Origin: Pyrenula massariospora
Lineage: Eukaryota; Ascomycota; Eurotiomycetes; Pyrenulales; Pyrenulaceae
Direction of reading: 5' to 3'
Assembly: GCA_021030905.1 (NCBI GenBank)
Contig: JAGFMI010000004.1
Coordinates: 1,612,001 to 1,676,000 of the forward strand
DNA length: 64,000 nt
Notes under the pieces: model-generated
The model's input: the letters and a program-made list of their open reading frames with translations, nothing else
Told to the model about the DNA's origin: nothing
Database searches by the model: none
Translations under genes and position numbers: made by a program
Part shown: one piece after another, positions 42,609 to 52,689 of the stretch
Layout: each line of letters starts with the position of its first letter
Numbering within the stretch: position 1 is the stretch's first letter

Positions 42609-43376
42609 TCGTTTGAAAATTGGGTCTCAATGTGCGCTGGAATAATATGACTACGGTGTCCCTGTGCTTTTGAATTAATTTTGAAACGATAATACCTTGA
42701 AGAAATCTCGTTGCCAACGCGGATTTTGAAAGCTTTTCTTGACTGCCGAAGGACTGGCGAGCTTCACCCGCGCTCGAAGAACGCCGCTTACTGTGTGCCC
42801 TTCATCTATACATGACGATCACTCACTCACTGAATCTCGCGTCTATATCACAACTCAAAGCTATATCTCAGAAGTCACGGTGCCGTCCGGCTAATAATTC
42901 GATGTGCCACGGCTTGTCATCGCCAGCCTCTACTTCCTGGTCTTGGCAGGAGCGTCAGCTCGGCTTTGTTTCTACCGAGACAAGTCTTGGCACAGGAGCG
43001 GGGACGGCTGTAGGAGACGGAAAAATTGAAGCCAACACTCCGCTTCCCGCTCCTGTTCTACCTAGGACGCGAGCTGTGACAAAAACTAGCTCTCTAGTTA
43101 GACGTGCGTTGCCGAAATCGACCTAAGAATTCCGCATGAGGCTTTTCCTATAATTTTGATCCTACAGTCAGAGCTTCACCGAGTTCCGAGCTGCTATTCC
43201 CCATGAGGTGAAGTTCGTGTCTTTGGATATGGTCCTATTGGACTCTATATTCCCTTCTCTCCTACGTCTCTCCAGCATGATTGTTTGTCCTTCTTCAAAA
43301 TTTCCTTTGCGTAATTGCCTCGAGGGTGGAAAACGTCTTACATTGTCTGACATTTCCACCCGACTGCATTGACATC
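42609..43376. promoter_or_regulatory. shared divergent promoter of GH105 and ACS permease
   Basis: 768 bp between two divergent start codons. It contains a compact CGG-N2-CCG-N2-CGG triplet array at 42878-42890, of the type that Zn2Cys6 activators can bind. Other parts show nothing specific. Co-regulation is an inference from layout. Confidence 0.45.
42878..42890. promoter_or_regulatory. candidate Zn2Cys6 regulator site (CGG-N2-CCG-N2-CGG)
   Basis: The 13 bases CGGTGCCGTCCGG hold three CGG/CCG triplets each separated by two bases. Direct, inverted or everted CGG pairs are the usual targets of fungal binuclear zinc-cluster activators. It lies 270 bp upstream of GH105 and 487 bp upstream of the permease. 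Chance occurrence is possible. Confidence 0.25.
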
Positions 43377-45017
43377 ATGGCCACTCCAGAAAAGCTCGGC
43401 AAACCTAGAGATGGAGAGGAAATTGCCCAGGTCGAGCGAACCGCCTCGACTGCCTCTGACCTGCAAAAAGATCACATGGATTATGAGCGAGTAGACAAGG
43501 AACTTGCAAAATACGCATCATCTGCTCGAATTGAAGTTGATGAAGCAACTTCGCGACGTCTCCGCAGAATGATTGATCGACGCGTTCTAGTCATCATGAT
43601 TGCAACATACTTCCTACAAGCCCTTGACAAGGGAACATTATCCTTCACATCTATTATGGGACTACCTAAACAAACTCACCTTCACGGTCAACAGTATTCA
43701 TGGCTTACTACTTGTATATACATCGCTGTCCTGATTGTGGAATACCCAACAAACTGGATCATTCAGCGAGTTCCGATTGCAAAATATTTGGGCGCGAATG
43801 TTATATTATGGGGGACTGTTCTGGCGTGCCATGCAGCGGCCAAAAATTTTGCAGGTCTTGTAGCGCTCCGGACTCTCCTCGGTATCTTTGAGGCGGCCTG
43901 TCAGCCAAGCTTTGTCCTGTTGTCCTCGATATGGTATAAGCGATCGGAACAAAATGAGACAGTTACATACTGGTATATGATGAATGGGATGCAGCAGATT
44001 GTTGGCGGGCTCCTTGCGTACTGTTTCAGCCTGATCAAACCGAACCCGCATCTCAACTCATGGCAATCTATCTTTGTCACCTACGGTGTGATCTCCGTGT
44101 TGTGGGGCCTTTTTGTTATCTGGTGGATGCCGGATTCTCCCATGAGGGCGAAATGCTTTTCTGAAGAAGATAAGCATCTCATGGTGGAACGGGTGCGATC
44201 TAACCAGACCGGGCTTCAGAATCGAAAATTCCGTCCCGAGCAGGTCATTGAAGCACTCAAAGACCCACAGACTTGGTGCTATGCAGGTGTTGCAGTCTGT
44301 ACCACATTGCCAACGTCTGGATTAGGCGCATACGCAAATATTATTATCAAGTCTTTCGGGTTCTCGACTTTGCAGACGCAGCTTCTCGCCATGGTCCTCG
44401 GCTTCTACATCATTATCGTTCTCTTAAGTTCAGCATGGCTTGTAAAGAGATACAACCAGAATTGTCTTGTTATGCTTGGTTTCGTCATGCCATCCTTTGT
44501 TGGAACAATTCTACTCATGACAGTTAAACCGACAAGTCACAGTCGCAAGATTGGCCTCCTGATCTGCTATTATATTGCATTGTCTTTCTGGTCAGCACAG
44601 ACTCTCACTTTGAGCATGATCAGCCGCAACATCGCCGGTCAGTCCAAAAAGGCAACCGTCATTGCAGTACAGTTCATCTTCTGGGCGGCCGGGAACGCTT
44701 CAGGGCCCCAGGTCTTTCTGTCGAAGGATAGTCCCCGATATTTCATTGCCTTTTCAACGCACTTGGGCTGCTACAGCTTGCTGGTTTTAGTTCTCATCTT
44801 CTTGAGATTCTGGCTTAGGAGGCAGAATGCCATCAAGGACAAGGTTTTGCTCGCGCAGGCTGGGGTACCTGGAGAAGAGGTAAATGAAGTGAAGGGCGAA
44901 GACGGTGAGGTCGCGGAGAAGATAAAGGAGCTTGGAGTAGAGGCTGACCCGGCACTGGTCCACGCTTTTGATGATCTGACGGACAGAACGAACAAAAATT
45001 TTAGGTACATATATTAG
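43377..45017 (+). CDS. MFS permease, anion:cation symporter (ACS/Dal5-like) family
   Basis: A single exon of 546 residues from the ATG at 43377 (MATPEKLGK); the frame extends 32 codons upstream without family similarity. A polar 80-residue N-terminus leads to 12 helices beginning at RRVLVIMIATYFLQALDKGTL, the typical ACS helix-1 with a charged D-K-G. YPTNWIIQRVPIAKYLGANVILWG, TLLGIFEAACQPSFVLL and a 'WYKRSEQ' loop are also family features. Fungal members import allantoate, nicotinate, pantothenate, biotin, or uronate-type anions. The divergent GH105 neighbour points to an unsaturated uronic disaccharide or similar pectin fragment as cargo, which is inference. The C-terminal tail is acidic and cytosolic. 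Confidence 0.9.
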   Translation: MATPEKLGKPRDGEEIAQVERTASTASDLQKDHMDYERVDKELAKYASSARIEVDEATSRRLRRMIDRRVLVIMIATYFLQALDKGTLSFTSIMGLPKQTHLHGQQYSWLTTCIYIAVLIVEYPTNWIIQRVPIAKYLGANVILWGTVLACHAAAKNFAGLVALRTLLGIFEAACQPSFVLLSSIWYKRSEQNETVTYWYMMNGMQQIVGGLLAYCFSLIKPNPHLNSWQSIFVTYGVISVLWGLFVIWWMPDSPMRAKCFSEEDKHLMVERVRSNQTGLQNRKFRPEQVIEALKDPQTWCYAGVAVCTTLPTSGLGAYANIIIKSFGFSTLQTQLLAMVLGFYIIIVLLSSAWLVKRYNQNCLVMLGFVMPSFVGTILLMTVKPTSHSRKIGLLICYYIALSFWSAQTLTLSMISRNIAGQSKKATVIAVQFIFWAAGNASGPQVFLSKDSPRYFIAFSTHLGCYSLLVLVLIFLRFWLRRQNAIKDKVLLAQAGVPGEEVNEVKGEDGEVAEKIKELGVEADPALVHAFDDLTDRTNKNFRYIY

Positions 45018-45472
45018 ACCAAAAGACCCCACAAAGTCGAAGCGTGGGCTTTATCTCAGTGTTCGAGCTTTAGGGGTGGTATTGCTGTGCCCGCATGCCC
45101 CAATTAGAAGGATTATTTAGGACCTTCCGTGGCACTGAGGGGCTGTTAATAAGGACCAATTCATTGTCATTGAATGCTCCTCGTTCTCCAGGCACGTTGT
45201 CAAGGGTCCAAGGCAGCTGTGAAGAGTAAGTTTGACGAAGTTGGGACAGTATCTCAGCCTTGCCACTCAGCCTTGCCCCCAACCCGATACCGCGGCCCCA
45301 GCCTTGCGTGATTGGCAATCCACAGTCAAGGCGTCGTAGCTTCGAGAAATACCTACTCTGCGCCTGGCATATTTCAATATGGAGACGTCAACCTTGTCAC
45401 GTTCTTTTGGAGATCCGCGCTGCACCGGATTCCGTCTCATTGTTTTCCCCATACAAGCTTGTGGGCACGAAT
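45018..45472. other. intergenic, promoter of the UFD1-type gene
   Basis: 455 bp between two tandem + genes. The downstream frame is open through much of it but lacks an ATG with family similarity before 45473. Confidence 0.45.
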
Positions 45473-47782
45473 ATGGATGATACTAAGCCTTTGAAATGGT
45501 CCGCCAAATTCGCGGTACATGGCCGTTCTCCAAAAGCATCCAAGCTTTATGGCGACAAGATAATCCTTCCTCCATCAGCATTAGAAGCTCTGCTTGCTGC
45601 CGCACCGATCGCTCCCCTTCCCACCGTCCATTCTCGAAATTTCACGTCCAATTTTGATCCCTTCAATCCGTACACGTACACCGCTGAGCAAGATGCTCGC
45701 GAACAGCTTGCGGGCCGCCAGCAGCAGCTTCCGCATCCCTTAACTTTCAGAATTGTCAACTCCCACAATGCACGCATTGCCTACGCTGGCATACGAGAAT
45801 TTTCCGCCGACGACGACGAGGTGATCCTCAGCCCGTTTCTTAGGGAGGTGCTCGGTATTGAAAATTCAACGCTGCGAAATGAATCTGCGGATGAAATCAT
45901 TGATACAAAATTCCCAAACGACGAGACGGAGCAGGACAATCACACAGTGACTATACATGCAACAAATGTACCTAAAGGTACTTATGTTCGCTTGCGACCT
46001 CTCGAGGCAGGCTATGACGCTGAAGATTGGAAATCACTCCTGGAGCGCTATCTTCGCGACAACTTTACAACCTTGACCAAGGATGAGATTTTGTCGATAC
46101 CAGGTGGTCATCGTGAGCACTTTAGTTTCCTCGTTGACAAATTCGAACCTGAGGGAGACAGCATCTGCGTTGTTGACACTGATTTGGAAGTGGACATTGA
46201 AGCCTTGAACGAGGAGCAGGCACGTGAGACTTTGAAGAGAAAGCTCGAAAAGGCACAACGAGCGCCTGGAACAGCCAAAGGCAGCTCTGCCGGCGGGACA
46301 ATCGGACTCGGACGAGAGATTCAGGGACAAGTCTTGGTTAACGAGTACGTCGACTACGAGATCAGAGAATGGCCTCGAGAGAATGACATTGTGATTGACT
46401 TGACTACGTCTCAAGACGGGGCTGAGTTGGATATCTTTGTTAGCCCATTCTCTGCACATCACCGAGCCAGGCCACGAGACGACCAGCATTTGTTTTGTGA
46501 TTTTGAGAGTCGACCTGCTAAACGGATGAAGCTTTCACGCACCAATGTCGAGCTTGAAAACTCGGAAACCCTTTATGTTTCGGTACATGCATGGAGCTCT
46601 GAGCAGTCAGATCTATCGGAATCAACTGTGCCCTCTCAGCCAATAGCTTTCACAATCTTCGCGGCGTCAAATGCCACAGAACCAATGGAGCTTTCTGATG
46701 ACCGTAGCGTTGACGAGGACGAAACTATTTGCAAGAACTGCCAGCAATCAATACCTAAAAGAACGCTCCCACTACATGAAGCGTTTTGCTATCGCAACAA
46801 CACGCTCTGCCCTCAATGTCACCAAGTATTTCAAAAACGCTCTGATGCGTGGCAATCGCATTGGCACTGTCCCCACGACGAATCTCATGGTAATACCGCT
46901 TTATCTCAAGAGAAGCATAATACCATTTTCCACCCTGCGACTCCGTATACTTGCTCCTCTTGTAACGACCCCTCTATCAGCTTCTCTAGCCTCCCGTCCC
47001 TCGCCCATCACCGGACTCACGAGTGTCCCTCCAAATTCATACTTTGCCAGTTTTGCCACCTCCTCGTTCCTCAACAGGGTCCTGATGACCGGTCCCTGAA
47101 TGACCCTGAGGTGCTTCTCTCAGGACTCACTCCGCATGAAGTAAGCGATGGTGCGAGAACTACGGAGTGTCACATCTGCGGGCGAATCACTCGATTACGC
47201 GATATGAAAACTCATCTTCGTCATCATGACCTTGACCGTCAGGCGCGTCCGGCCCCGCAAATATGCGCCAATCCTAATTGTGGTCGTTCCATTCCGGAGA
47301 GGGAGAAGGAGGTAACAGATAATGAGCACTTGGGACTATGCGGAACATGCTTCGGGCCTTTGTACGTGACTACTTACGATCCCGAAGGCAAAGCTCTAAG
47401 AAGACGTGTGGAAAGAAGGTTACTTCAGCAAATTACCGGAGGGTGCGGTAAGGCCTGGTGTCAAAATCTGAAGTTCTGCCGGACGGCAAAGAAAAACGCC
47501 ACTGGAGCAGACTCTCCAGTCAGCACTAAAGAAGCCTTACCTATGCTAAAGCCGGTGATGGAGTTCCTGAACAAGCGAGAAGAGACAGATATTCCATTTT
47601 GCGTAGATGACGGAAGCCAAAAGAGGCGAGCCATGTCCGAAGCCTTGGCAGCTACGAGCGGCCAAGGAGATGGATATCTGCTGCAATGGTGGATAAAGGC
47701 TTTAGAGCTGAAGCATGGCGACGCTGGCGAAGCCTCTACATGGCTTGAGAGTTATGCCCCTAAGGTTGGCGAGAAACCCTGA
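45473..47782 (+). CDS. UFD1-type protein with zinc fingers and C-terminal AZUL-like domain
   Basis: A single exon of 769 residues from the ATG at 45473 (MDDTKPLKW). Residues about 5-220 form a UFD1 N-terminal double-barrel: KIILPPSALEAL, PLTFRIVN, VPKGTYVRLRPLEAGYDAEDWKSLLERYLRD, LTKDEIL and VVDTDLEVDIEAL are the recognisable strands and the shp-like end. Unlike yeast Ufd1, which stops near 360 residues, this one goes on with a coiled/disordered part and then TRAF/XAF1-like Cys-His fingers (about 419-560: ICKNCQQSIPKRTLPLHEAFC, LCPQCHQVF, YTCSSCNDPSISF, FILCQFCHLLV, TECHICGRITRLRDMKTHLRHH). At about 643-675 lies an AZUL-like segment, RRLLQQITGGCGKAWCQNLKFC, the ubiquitin-ligase/proteasome-binding zinc module of UBE3A. 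Likely a Cdc48-linked ubiquitin-receptor adaptor; it is probably a paralogue, not the core Ufd1-Npl4 subunit. Confidence 0.85.
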   Translation: MDDTKPLKWSAKFAVHGRSPKASKLYGDKIILPPSALEALLAAAPIAPLPTVHSRNFTSNFDPFNPYTYTAEQDAREQLAGRQQQLPHPLTFRIVNSHNARIAYAGIREFSADDDEVILSPFLREVLGIENSTLRNESADEIIDTKFPNDETEQDNHTVTIHATNVPKGTYVRLRPLEAGYDAEDWKSLLERYLRDNFTTLTKDEILSIPGGHREHFSFLVDKFEPEGDSICVVDTDLEVDIEALNEEQARETLKRKLEKAQRAPGTAKGSSAGGTIGLGREIQGQVLVNEYVDYEIREWPRENDIVIDLTTSQDGAELDIFVSPFSAHHRARPRDDQHLFCDFESRPAKRMKLSRTNVELENSETLYVSVHAWSSEQSDLSESTVPSQPIAFTIFAASNATEPMELSDDRSVDEDETICKNCQQSIPKRTLPLHEAFCYRNNTLCPQCHQVFQKRSDAWQSHWHCPHDESHGNTALSQEKHNTIFHPATPYTCSSCNDPSISFSSLPSLAHHRTHECPSKFILCQFCHLLVPQQGPDDRSLNDPEVLLSGLTPHEVSDGARTTECHICGRITRLRDMKTHLRHHDLDRQARPAPQICANPNCGRSIPEREKEVTDNEHLGLCGTCFGPLYVTTYDPEGKALRRRVERRLLQQITGGCGKAWCQNLKFCRTAKKNATGADSPVSTKEALPMLKPVMEFLNKREETDIPFCVDDGSQKRRAMSEALAATSGQGDGYLLQWWIKALELKHGDAGEASTWLESYAPKVGEKP

Positions 47783-50523
47783 CTGAAATACAATATTCAT
47801 TCGACATAGATAACAGAACTTTAAGCTTAATACAGATGAATTCAGTGTCTAAGTCCATTTTCAATCTGAGCTAGGCGTGCTGGATGGAGTTTTGTTCCTC
47901 AGTAAGCGTCCTGTGCATATTAGCCGTGTCTATTACTCGAGTATTCGTACACAATGTTTCGGCTTCACGCTACTCCAGAGGTTTCCGTGACTGCTCTATA
48001 AATTTGAAATAGCTCAAGGATAATTTTACTTTGGAAGGTGAACATTGAGGCCTTTCTCTTATGTTCTGTGGGTTCTTAGGGTTCGTTATCACACCGGATA
48101 CGGTCAAAAAGTCCTGGAATCCCATGATTTTTTTTCGTGTGGTCCCGGCCCGCTCGGTGTCATGTCACACATGGCACCTCAAATACACATATCATGCGGC
48201 ATCTTCTTTTGTGATATGATGATCTGGGCTCACGAACCAGGACTTTCCAACTTTTTGAAAGACGCCTGACTTTGATGGATTAGAAGCCTTCTTCCCGGTT
48301 CATTGCAAAGAGAGACCCTTGCTCTCTCAACATCGGCAATTAAACCTGCAAGCCACCTGCGGTTCCGTCTGCAAGACCTATCCACTCCTTGCAGTTGGAG
48401 CTTGCGCATGCAATATTAAGCTTCGCCTGTCGCTCCCCTATTCTGGGCAGAATAATAGTTGGATTGGGCCTAGTTAGAAGAAACTTGCGATGACCGTCCA
48501 TTGAAAGGATAAACCTGTCGAAAGATGATCAAGGCATGACTAGGTGTGTGAGACTTTTTATACTCGCTGGTCATTGCAGACTCGCATGATCCAAAGCAAC
48601 CGAAGTATCAGCCACCGGCACCATGGAGCACAGCACAAGAATTTATCCGACGACAAGCTTTTCAAGATTTGCATCCGTCCGGCATGTGCATATGCAACAG
48701 ATCTGCGTCGAATGGAACTTTACACTGAACATCGCTAGACTAGGGGCTCTCCACTAGCAAAAACGTTCTGCCCTCGTCTTCCCCATGCGCGGGAGAATTT
48801 TCCGGTAATAAGTCGGAAGATCTTCAACGCCTATGCTCTCTCCCAAATTTCACGGCATGATAATTTTCTAAACTTGTTATGCTCTCGAAGTTAAAGGCAT
48901 GTTTACAAAGACCAAGGTTAAAGGACAAGAAGTACATCCGAATCCAGCAACGTAGGAGCCACAGTTCTTCGCTAACTGCATCTCTCCTTATCCGCTCCCA
49001 GTTTTGAATTTGGCTACGGAGGAGCATTGGGACAATCTACATAGGTTGATAGGGGCATCCTCTTATTGCTTACCCATACACCTTAGGTACGACGCCGGAC
49101 CTCCATTCAGCGATATTATGTCATGGCCGTTGTAATTATGATCGATTAACAGGTTCGCAGTCATTCTCTGGTTTGTAAATTTTAGGAAAGCGTGCCTTGC
49201 TGGCGAGTGACGGGCCCACAAATCAACGTTGTCATCACAAAGTGCCAATTGGGACCCACGACTTCTGTCATTAACGCACCGTAATAAAGTCTTAAGACAC
49301 ATCAGGAAACCGTAATCTTGTCTCGTGCAATGCCGGGTGACAAATTAGCCCTTCTTATCAATACGATCGAATTGGCCCAGATGACGATGGCTTAGAACTT
49401 GGCGGTATTACGGGTGCTTTATGAATGTCTGGTGAAAGAGCTCGTTTATCTCAGAGTCCTTCCGGATTCCCGAGCTCAGGTTGAGCAAAGGACAGCCTCA
49501 TTGACGTCGGTCGCTGGTGGGTGGGTTCGGGTCATCTCACCTCATGACAGCAATTCTAGGTAAGGGGAGTCAATCAGGTGCGCCAAAATTCCGTAGCGCA
49601 CGCAGATCTGTGGTTGAATCAGTAATGGACCAATGAGTACCGGAAAGGGAAAACTGAAGATAGTTTGTCCGACATTACTCGGCTCGGGAAAGCGGTTTGG
49701 GACGGCGTGATCCTTGAGGAGGCCTGAATTGTCAGGATCAGCTGACGGTGCGAAGGAAGCCTGAGCGCACATTTTTAATCGTAAGGTCTCGGCGAACTTC
49801 ACAGACCGTGCATGATTGCTGGATCAATATATTGCTGACTTTGAGGGTAGCTGCAGATGGGGAGCTTGCAGTACGAGGAGACGCGGTCGGCCAACGGGAC
49901 CGAAGACGGTGTCGGTGGTTGGGAGGAAGATCAGCCGATGCGCCAAGCGGGCGGACAAGGCCAGGGTGCAGGTCCGTAGCCGATGCTCAACATAGTATCA
50001 GGCCAAGCGCATGGCAGCTCTTCTCGTCGAACCATGAATCATCACCGCCGTGAGATTTTGACAGTTCTGCTGCCATCCTTTCCAGCCGCACGGAACCACG
50101 GCCGAGGGGAAAAGTCAAATCCGACCCGTACCACACCGGACCATGCTCCCACCCGCCCGGTCTGTATAGAATTGAAGCCAGCCTCGTATATGACATCGCT
50201 GCATGTCTTGGATCCCTCCCCTGGCTGCTGTGTTGTCACGTATGAAGTCTGTCTCCACGCTAGGGTGCAACGTCAAGTCCGATGGGACTATCTCCCGCCG
50301 TCCAGGCTCGTGGTCCGAAGAAAAGGCAATGGCACATGGGCAGATGGACACCTTCACCGCAGAAATGTTGAGCAGGATGCGCCTTCTCTCTATAAGACCA
50401 AGCTGCTCACATTTTGACTTTCAACTCCTCCTAAGTTCCCTCTCACGTACTCGCTGTCTGTCTCTCGCTCACAACCGTCACCTCCCTGCTGTCCCTCCCC
50501 CGTAGTCGTCGCCTCTCAGCAAC
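47783..50523. other. 2.7-kb gene-poor region upstream of the tyrosinase
   Basis: The longest stretch without a gene in the window. No frame on either strand resembles a protein family, and I see no tRNA, terminal repeats or transposase remnant. From about 49880 to 50170 it becomes rich in CGG/CCG triplets. From 50400 to 50520 it is pyrimidine-rich, the leader of the tyrosinase gene. It may be an extended regulatory region or host a non-coding transcript. Confidence 0.45.
50391..50396 (+). promoter_or_regulatory. TATA-like box (TATAAG) of the tyrosinase gene
   Basis: TATAAG, 133 bp before the start codon and followed by a CT-rich leader, in the arrangement usual for regulated fungal promoters. 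Confidence 0.4.
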
Positions 50524-51774
50524 ATGGCTGCCTATCCACTTCGCTCTTTCCTTCTCATTCTATTGTTTCTTGGTGTTTCGTCATGTTCCCCGGCCTTCCC
50601 ACCAAAATGGGCAGATTTCCTACGTCCACCCTGGGGCAAGGATCATGGCCGCCCGGGTAAGGCCTGTACCCAGGAGACCATGGAGGTTCGTCGGGAATGG
50701 TATGTGAACATTCCTCTTCATACCCTCGATCATGTAGCCGCCAATGTCAACAAAGGCTTCAGCCTCTCAGATAGTGTTGCGACGTCTTCGAGCTAACCTT
50801 CGCCGCCCAGGGGTTCAACACCGGAGGCAGAGCGAGCGGCCTATATTGCTGCGATAAAATGCCTCTGGGACAAGCCTTCGCAACTAGATCGGTCAAAATA
50901 CCCAGGCGCATTGAACCGCTTTCTAGACTTCAGTGTTGTACACATCGAATTGACCCTTCACATTCACATCAGCGCTCTTTTCTTGAGCTGGCACCGAAAC
51001 TTTATCCGTATCTTCCAGCAGACCATGCGCAACGAATGTGGCTACAGAGGGTCAATGCCATACTGGGATTGGGCTAAATGGGCGGGTAACCCAGCCGCTA
51101 GTCCAATCTTCGATGGCGGGCCATTTTCTTTGGGAGGCGACGGCGAGTATGTCAACGACGGACCCGTGGTTCTAGGGCCGACTCTCGTGCTTCCACATGG
51201 TGGTGGTGGCGGATGTCTCAAGCCGGGGCATTTTGACAATTTCAAGAGCACCATGGGTCCCTACGACGTGAACATTATTTTCGCCGGGACCGGCGAGCTT
51301 CCGCCTGGCATGTGGACCAACCTTTCAACGACGAAATGCCTTCAGCGCGATGTCAACGCGGCTGTTGCCCAGAATTTTACAAGTCAGGCGCTCGTTGATC
51401 ATCTGATGGCCACGGACAATGTCGGCGATTTTCAAACCTTGATGAACGGTGCCCCGGGAACAGGGAACGTTGGCTTACATGCGGGCGGCCATTTCACCAT
51501 CGGCAAGATCGGGTCGGATTTTTTCGCATCTCCACAAGATCCAGCGTTCTGGGTTCATCATACAAATGTTGATCGCCTCTGGGCTTATTGGCAGGCTAAG
51601 GACCCGGCCAACAGGCAGTACGCTGTTTCCGGCACATCGACAGTGTTGAATATTCCACCATCTCCGAACGTTACCCTGGATTACGTCCAAACATGGATGG
51701 GCCTTGATTCTGACTTGCCAATGCGAGATTTGATGGATACTACTGCTGGTCCATTCTGTTACCGGTACGAATGA
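50524..51774 (+). CDS. secreted tyrosinase (type 3 copper enzyme)
   Basis: Exons 50524-50699 and 50811-51774 give 379 residues; the 111-bp intron has GTATGT, a CTAAC branch site and CCCAG. A signal peptide (about 1-20, ending VSSCS) leads to KACTQETMEVRREWGSTPEAE, the family's N-terminal conserved cysteine/REW block. The CuA site is VVHIELTLHIHISALFLSWHRNF, with histidines in the positions of VHxxLxxxIHxxxxFLPWHR. The CuB site is GLHAGGHFTIG ... DPAFWVHHTNVDRLW. It ends with MGLDSDLPMRDLMDTTAGPFCYRYE, complete for the short extracellular class that lacks the C-terminal cap domain. It would hydroxylate/oxidise phenols to quinones outside the cell. No laccase or pigment genes lie beside it. The WH|R 'LSWHR' replaces the more common LPWHR. 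Confidence 0.92.
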
Positions 51775-52007
51775 TTGAGGCAGGCTGAAGCTACTCTGTC
51801 TAAGAATTCTTTGCGTTCATGGGGAAACATATCATAGAGCTTGCTCCTGTAATATATTGGTCTTGCACACTGTGTGAAATTCAAGGTTTTCTTTCTTTTC
51901 ACGGCGCCATGGGCGAATACTGTTACTTCGAGGGCGGGAACTCTGTGCTGGCGGAATGCGTGATCTAATTTTAGAAGGCAGTCCTGCAGATTAAGCGATG
52001 CTATGCG

Positions 52008-52015
52008 TATAAAAT
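52008..52015 (+). promoter_or_regulatory. TATA box (TATAAAAT) before the GPI-protein gene
   Basis: TATAAAAT 162 bp upstream of the ATG at 52177. Supports that the following interrupted gene has, or had, its own promoter. Confidence 0.35.
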
Positions 52016-52176
52016 TCACAAGAGATCTCTGATCAAGAGCTGTTATTCTCCGTACTCTGTAGTAATGCATATAGAGACTTGTTCATTCTCTAACAACAAC
52101 CCTGCTATTGAGCATTGAGAATTTGGTTCCTTTTAGGTCTGCTTTTGAAAATCTGATAGATTGTCCTTTCCAGACC

Positions 52177-52689
52177 ATGCGATTCCAAACTGCTTCTTCG
52201 CTATGACTGTTCTTAGTCATTCTCTCTTTCCCTAAATTTACGGTCGCAGCACCGGAGCCGGAGCTTGTCCTTGGTCCCCGTTCTCTTCCTGGTGCTTCTG
52301 TACTAGGGTCTATCATCCCTGTGCGCCTCGATATTGCTCCGCTAATACCTACTGTCTTCACACAGAAAACCTACCTCACCAACCTTCGCATCTGCCAGTA
52401 TGACTCTGACGGGTAGGCGACATGCTCTGGAGAGCTTGACCCCTCCGTCCAATCGTCCATCGACAGTCAGCTTTCCTCACAGACGTTAAGGTACAGTGCA
52501 ACGGCTGTCAGCTCTCTTGCCGGTGAAGTGGGCAGCTCGAGCGCCAGCGAAATTGTGAGCAGCAGTCTGGCAAACGCAGCTAGTGCGACGGCTGGGGCTG
52601 CCGTGCCGAAAACGATGGGATTGGGCTGGGAATCTGAGCTTGCTGTGGTTGTAATAGGAGGTGTGATGGTAGTCCAGGCCGGGAATTGA
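52177..52689 (+). pseudogene. small GPI-anchored secreted protein gene with an in-frame TGA in its signal peptide
   Basis: From the ATG at 52177 the frame reads MRFQTASSL, then TGA (52204-52206), then LFLVILSFPKFTVA-APEPELV. The two parts together have the charge and hydrophobic pattern of one signal peptide. The same frame continues to 52412. A 54-bp intron (GTAGGC at 52413, CGACAG at 52466) would remove a second in-frame stop (TAG, 52414). It then resumes in the same frame with a Ser/Ala-rich stretch ending in a GPI-type tail, SELAVVVIGGVMVVQAGN, and a stop at 52687. About 150 codons in all; no family recognised. No ATG lies in frame after the TGA. Either a recent nonsense mutation has silenced the gene, the TGA (followed by CTG) is read through, or an unseen upstream exon supplies another start. 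It lies 400 bp after the tyrosinase, same strand. Confidence 0.5.

Noticed and set aside
42466-42717. Extra first exon for GH105 starting MATRFLQ
   Set aside because: A tested splice to a CAG near 42635 leads into an in-frame TGA before the GH105 ATG, so it cannot extend the protein.
49983-50505. Frames of 100-144 codons upstream of the tyrosinase
   Set aside because: No conserved pattern, and the region overlaps the tyrosinase promoter and leader.
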